NCBI GenBank assembly: GCA_937988705.1
Contig: CALKIA010000126.1
Coordinates: 1-6,998, forward strand
DNA length: 6,998 nt
From: an uncultured Chloroflexota bacterium
GTDB taxonomy: Bacteria; Chloroflexota; Anaerolineae; Aggregatilineales; Phototrophicaceae
Direction of reading: 5' to 3'
In this document: in pieces, positions 6,079-6,998 of the stretch
How the letters are laid out: each line of letters opens with the position of its first letter
Position numbering within the stretch: position 1 is the stretch's first letter
Program-made: the position numbers and the translations under genes
The notes under the pieces: generated by a model
What the model saw: the letters and a program-made list of their open reading frames with translations, nothing else
What the model was told of the DNA's origin: nothing
Databases searched by the model: none

Positions 6079-6564
6079 TCACGAACTGGCCGCAACCGGT
6101 GCCCGACCCCGCGCTTTTTCCGGCGTCCGCATCGACATCAGTGGGACGCCAATGCCATAGGTGACGAAGTCGCCAGTAGGTTGGATTTCAATCACGCACA
6201 TATCAGCCAGATCGCCCGGATTTTCGGTGCGCAGCAGAGACGTCAAAATATCTTTGCTTACGGTATTGGCACTTTGAACGTTCGCCAGACCGGAAAAGGT
6301 GATGGTTGCTGCAGGGATTTTGATCCAGAACAGGAACGGAATGCGTTTGGCGATCGGCACGGTCACCGAGACATGTGCATTCTGAGCCATGTGCCGCGCC
6401 TTCCACGTGTCTTTGCCCGTCACGATATACAGCTTATGCTCGTGCACGATGTAAACCACGCCGACGGTGCGCGCTTCGCCTTTATCGGTCACCATACCCA
6501 AGACCGCAAAAAGTTCCTGTTTGAGGCTTTCCCAGACCAGTTCCCTAGCGAGTTGCAGAACCAC
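6079..6564 (-). CDS. FMN split-barrel (pyridoxamine 5'-phosphate oxidase-like) protein
   Basis: With the start chosen here the protein has 161 residues. The core reads as a split beta-barrel of the PNPOx-like family: FAVLGMVTDKGEARTVGVVY (about 19-38) for the first strands, then LYIVTGKDTWKARHMAQNAH (about 45-64), where S/T-x-K-x-R-x-M and N-x-x-V are family marks. Strands at about 84-96 (PAATITFSGLANV) and 120-127 follow, then a Y-G-I-G-V-P-L tail. Family members bind FMN, F420 or haem; which one, and the substrate, cannot be told. No signal peptide is seen, so it is probably cytoplasmic. The start is GTG 6562-6564, chosen for its GGAGG (6570-6574) five bases upstream. In-frame ATGs at 6582 and 6591 and a TTG at 6603 would add 6, 9 or 13 residues (MECMES-like, not family-like) without a good ribosome site. 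It is probably a single gene. Confidence 0.82.
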   Translation of the reverse strand: MVLQLARELVWESLKQELFAVLGMVTDKGEARTVGVVYIVHEHKLYIVTGKDTWKARHMAQNAHVSVTVPIAKRIPFLFWIKIPAATITFSGLANVQSANTVSKDILTSLLRTENPGDLADMCVIEIQPTGDFVTYGIGVPLMSMRTPEKARGRAPVAASS

Positions 6565-6569
6565 GATAA

Positions 6570-6574
6570 CCTCC
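6570..6574 (-). promoter_or_regulatory. Ribosome binding site that decides the start of the flavin-fold gene
   Basis: GGAGG on the minus strand lies five bases before GTG 6564-6562, ideal spacing. The upstream in-frame ATG candidates lie before this site, so using them would put the strong Shine-Dalgarno inside the coding region. Confidence 0.65.
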
Positions 6575-6760
6575 GACTCCATGCATTCCATTACGCATTT
6601 CAACCTAATGGTAAGCAGAGTGGCAGGGAGTCGGCACTGTCAAATGCCATTGAACTGACAAGTCGTTGATCATCAGACCAAGAATCGTAGACCTTTTTGG
6701 CAGGCATCTCAGCGGTTTTTTCGCATGGTCTGGAAAAGCCATACAACTTGAGATACGACT

Positions 6761-6775
6761 GTCAATCCTGTTGAC
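6761..6775. promoter_or_regulatory. Operator-like palindrome GTCAA-N5-TTGAC
   Basis: A perfect inverted repeat with 5-bp arms (6761-6765, 6771-6775) around TCCTG. It overlaps the candidate minus-strand TTGACA -35 of the flavin-fold gene, a position where a dimeric regulator could act. It is short, so chance is possible. Confidence 0.3.
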
Positions 6776-6789
6776 TTGCTACGTAAAAA

Positions 6790-6803
6790 GTTAGATGGCT
6801 AAC
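6790..6803. promoter_or_regulatory. Operator-like palindrome GTTAG-N4-CTAAC
   Basis: A perfect inverted repeat with 5-bp arms around ATGG, flanked by A-runs, seven bases upstream of the plus-strand TTGACA at 6810. As DNA it could be a repressor or activator site; as RNA, a small hairpin. Confidence 0.3.
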
Positions 6804-6809
6804 AAAAGC

Positions 6810-6839
6810 TTGACACGCTTCATAGAATTAGAATAGACA
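6810..6839 (+). promoter_or_regulatory. Candidate promoter for a short rightward transcript
   Basis: A perfect TTGACA (6810-6815) is followed at 18 bases by TAGACA (6834-6839), a weak -10. A better -10 sequence, TAGAAT (6829-6834), is only 13 bases away, too close for sigma-70. The -35 is convincing; the -10 is uncertain. Confidence 0.35.
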
Positions 6840-6845
6840 GAACGA

Positions 6846-6913
6846 TTATTTCACAGGCTTTGTTCAATACACGCGTGATATGACATTCAGAGCCCCGACC
6901 ACGGGGCTCTTTT
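6846..6913 (+). ncRNA. Possible small RNA or leader RNA (hypothetical)
   Basis: If transcription starts about seven bases after the weak -10 and stops at the terminator, the product would be roughly 65-70 bases. It has no meaningful reading frame (the only ATG, at 6880, opens 13 codons that run through the terminator). I recognise no RNA family. It could instead be an attenuated leader for a gene right of the window. The promoter end is the weak point; the terminator end is firm. Confidence 0.3.
6889..6913 (+). terminator. Rho-independent terminator
   Basis: A perfect 9-bp stem, AGAGCCCCG (6889-6897) with CGGGGCTCT (6902-6910), closes an ACCA tetraloop. TTTT (6910-6913) and then ATTT follow directly. 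The T-run is only on the plus strand, so it ends rightward transcription. No plus-strand gene lies between the kinase stop at 4956 and this site. Confidence 0.88.
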
Positions 6914-6998
6914 ATTTCTAGTCATAGAAACAAAAATAATACTTTAATAGGTTAGTTGAGTAGCGTATCCTCCTACGCGTTATCTCATAGCTTCATTT

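Larger units (their letters stand above)
6575..6998. other. AT-rich gene-free tail
   Basis: No credible coding region is seen on either strand in these 424 bases. A hand count gives about 40% GC over 6661-6960 (about 37% over 6781-6960), visibly lower than the GC-rich genes to the left. Besides the sites listed separately, it holds a 7-bp inverted pair CAGACCA/TGGTCTG (6674-6680, 6726-6732) around a 45-base loop, TGTCA/TGACA (6638-6642, 6656-6660) and GCGTA/TACGC (6963-6978). A possible promoter for the flavin-fold gene is TTGACA at 6765-6760 with TATGGC at 6743-6738 on the minus strand (16-base spacer, weak -10). The right end may be the upstream region of the next gene. Confidence 0.55.

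Noticed and set aside
6181..6669. Plus-strand open frame (162 codons) opposite the flavin-fold gene
   Set aside because: It is antisense to a recognisable split-barrel protein; His/Phe/Arg-rich with no start signal. Chance frame.
6674..6732. Possible structured RNA or tRNA-like fold around CAGACCA/TGGTCTG
   Set aside because: Only a 7-bp stem closes a 45-base loop without consistent inner helices; no tRNA arms or conserved bases are seen.
6880..6921. 13-codon reading frame starting at ATG 6880
   Set aside because: It runs through the terminator stem and T-run, has no ribosome site and is too short to support.

Overview
The window looks like ordinary chromosomal DNA from a GC-rich, probably non-cultivated bacterium. 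I would place it in Chloroflexota (Anaerolineae-like). This rests on the mix seen here: membrane-anchored TPR proteins with Pro/Thr 'PTP' linkers, a seven-TM/PAS histidine kinase, a class III aminotransferase with a 'SWSAQGAWNP' N-terminus, and several interspersed palindromic repeats of kinds I remember from such genomes. The phylum is an inference from family resemblance and was not measured. No phage, transposase, CRISPR, tRNA or rRNA gene is visible.

Layout from left to right. (1) Positions 1-151, minus strand: the first 50 codons of a class III PLP-dependent aminotransferase, cut by the window edge. (2) 152-387: a gene-free stretch filled by a nested palindromic element (about 200-386). 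(3) 388-3089, minus strand: two tandem paralogous genes for single-pass membrane proteins with large, probably extracytoplasmic TPR domains and matching cysteines. A two-hairpin repeat (1717-1770) separates them. (4) 3090-3195: a 106-bp divergent promoter region with a consensus-like -10 element on each strand, overlapping each other. (5) 3196-4956, plus strand: a 7TM-PAS-HisKA-HATPase histidine kinase with no response regulator beside it. (6) 4957-5017: a convergent spacer carrying a GC hairpin repeat. (7) 5018-5890, minus strand: a secreted alpha/beta hydrolase with an intact catalytic triad. (8) 5891-6078: a spacer with a second, longer copy of the same hairpin repeat. (9) 6079-6564, minus strand: a small FMN split-barrel (pyridoxamine-phosphate-oxidase-like) protein. 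(10) 6575-6998: an AT-rich gene-free tail with short palindromes, a perfect TTGACA box and a textbook rho-independent terminator pointing right. No coding gene in the window accounts for that terminator.

The only likely functional grouping is the divergent TPR-TPR / histidine-kinase cluster. The shared promoter region allows co-regulation of a membrane sensor kinase with two surface TPR scaffolds, but nothing in the sequence proves they interact. The esterase and the flavin-fold protein look like independent single-gene units. The strongest leads for something undescribed are the cysteine-patterned TPR pair next to the orphan kinase, and the possible small RNA ending at the 6889-6913 terminator. 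I found no clear evidence of a new defence or mobile system.
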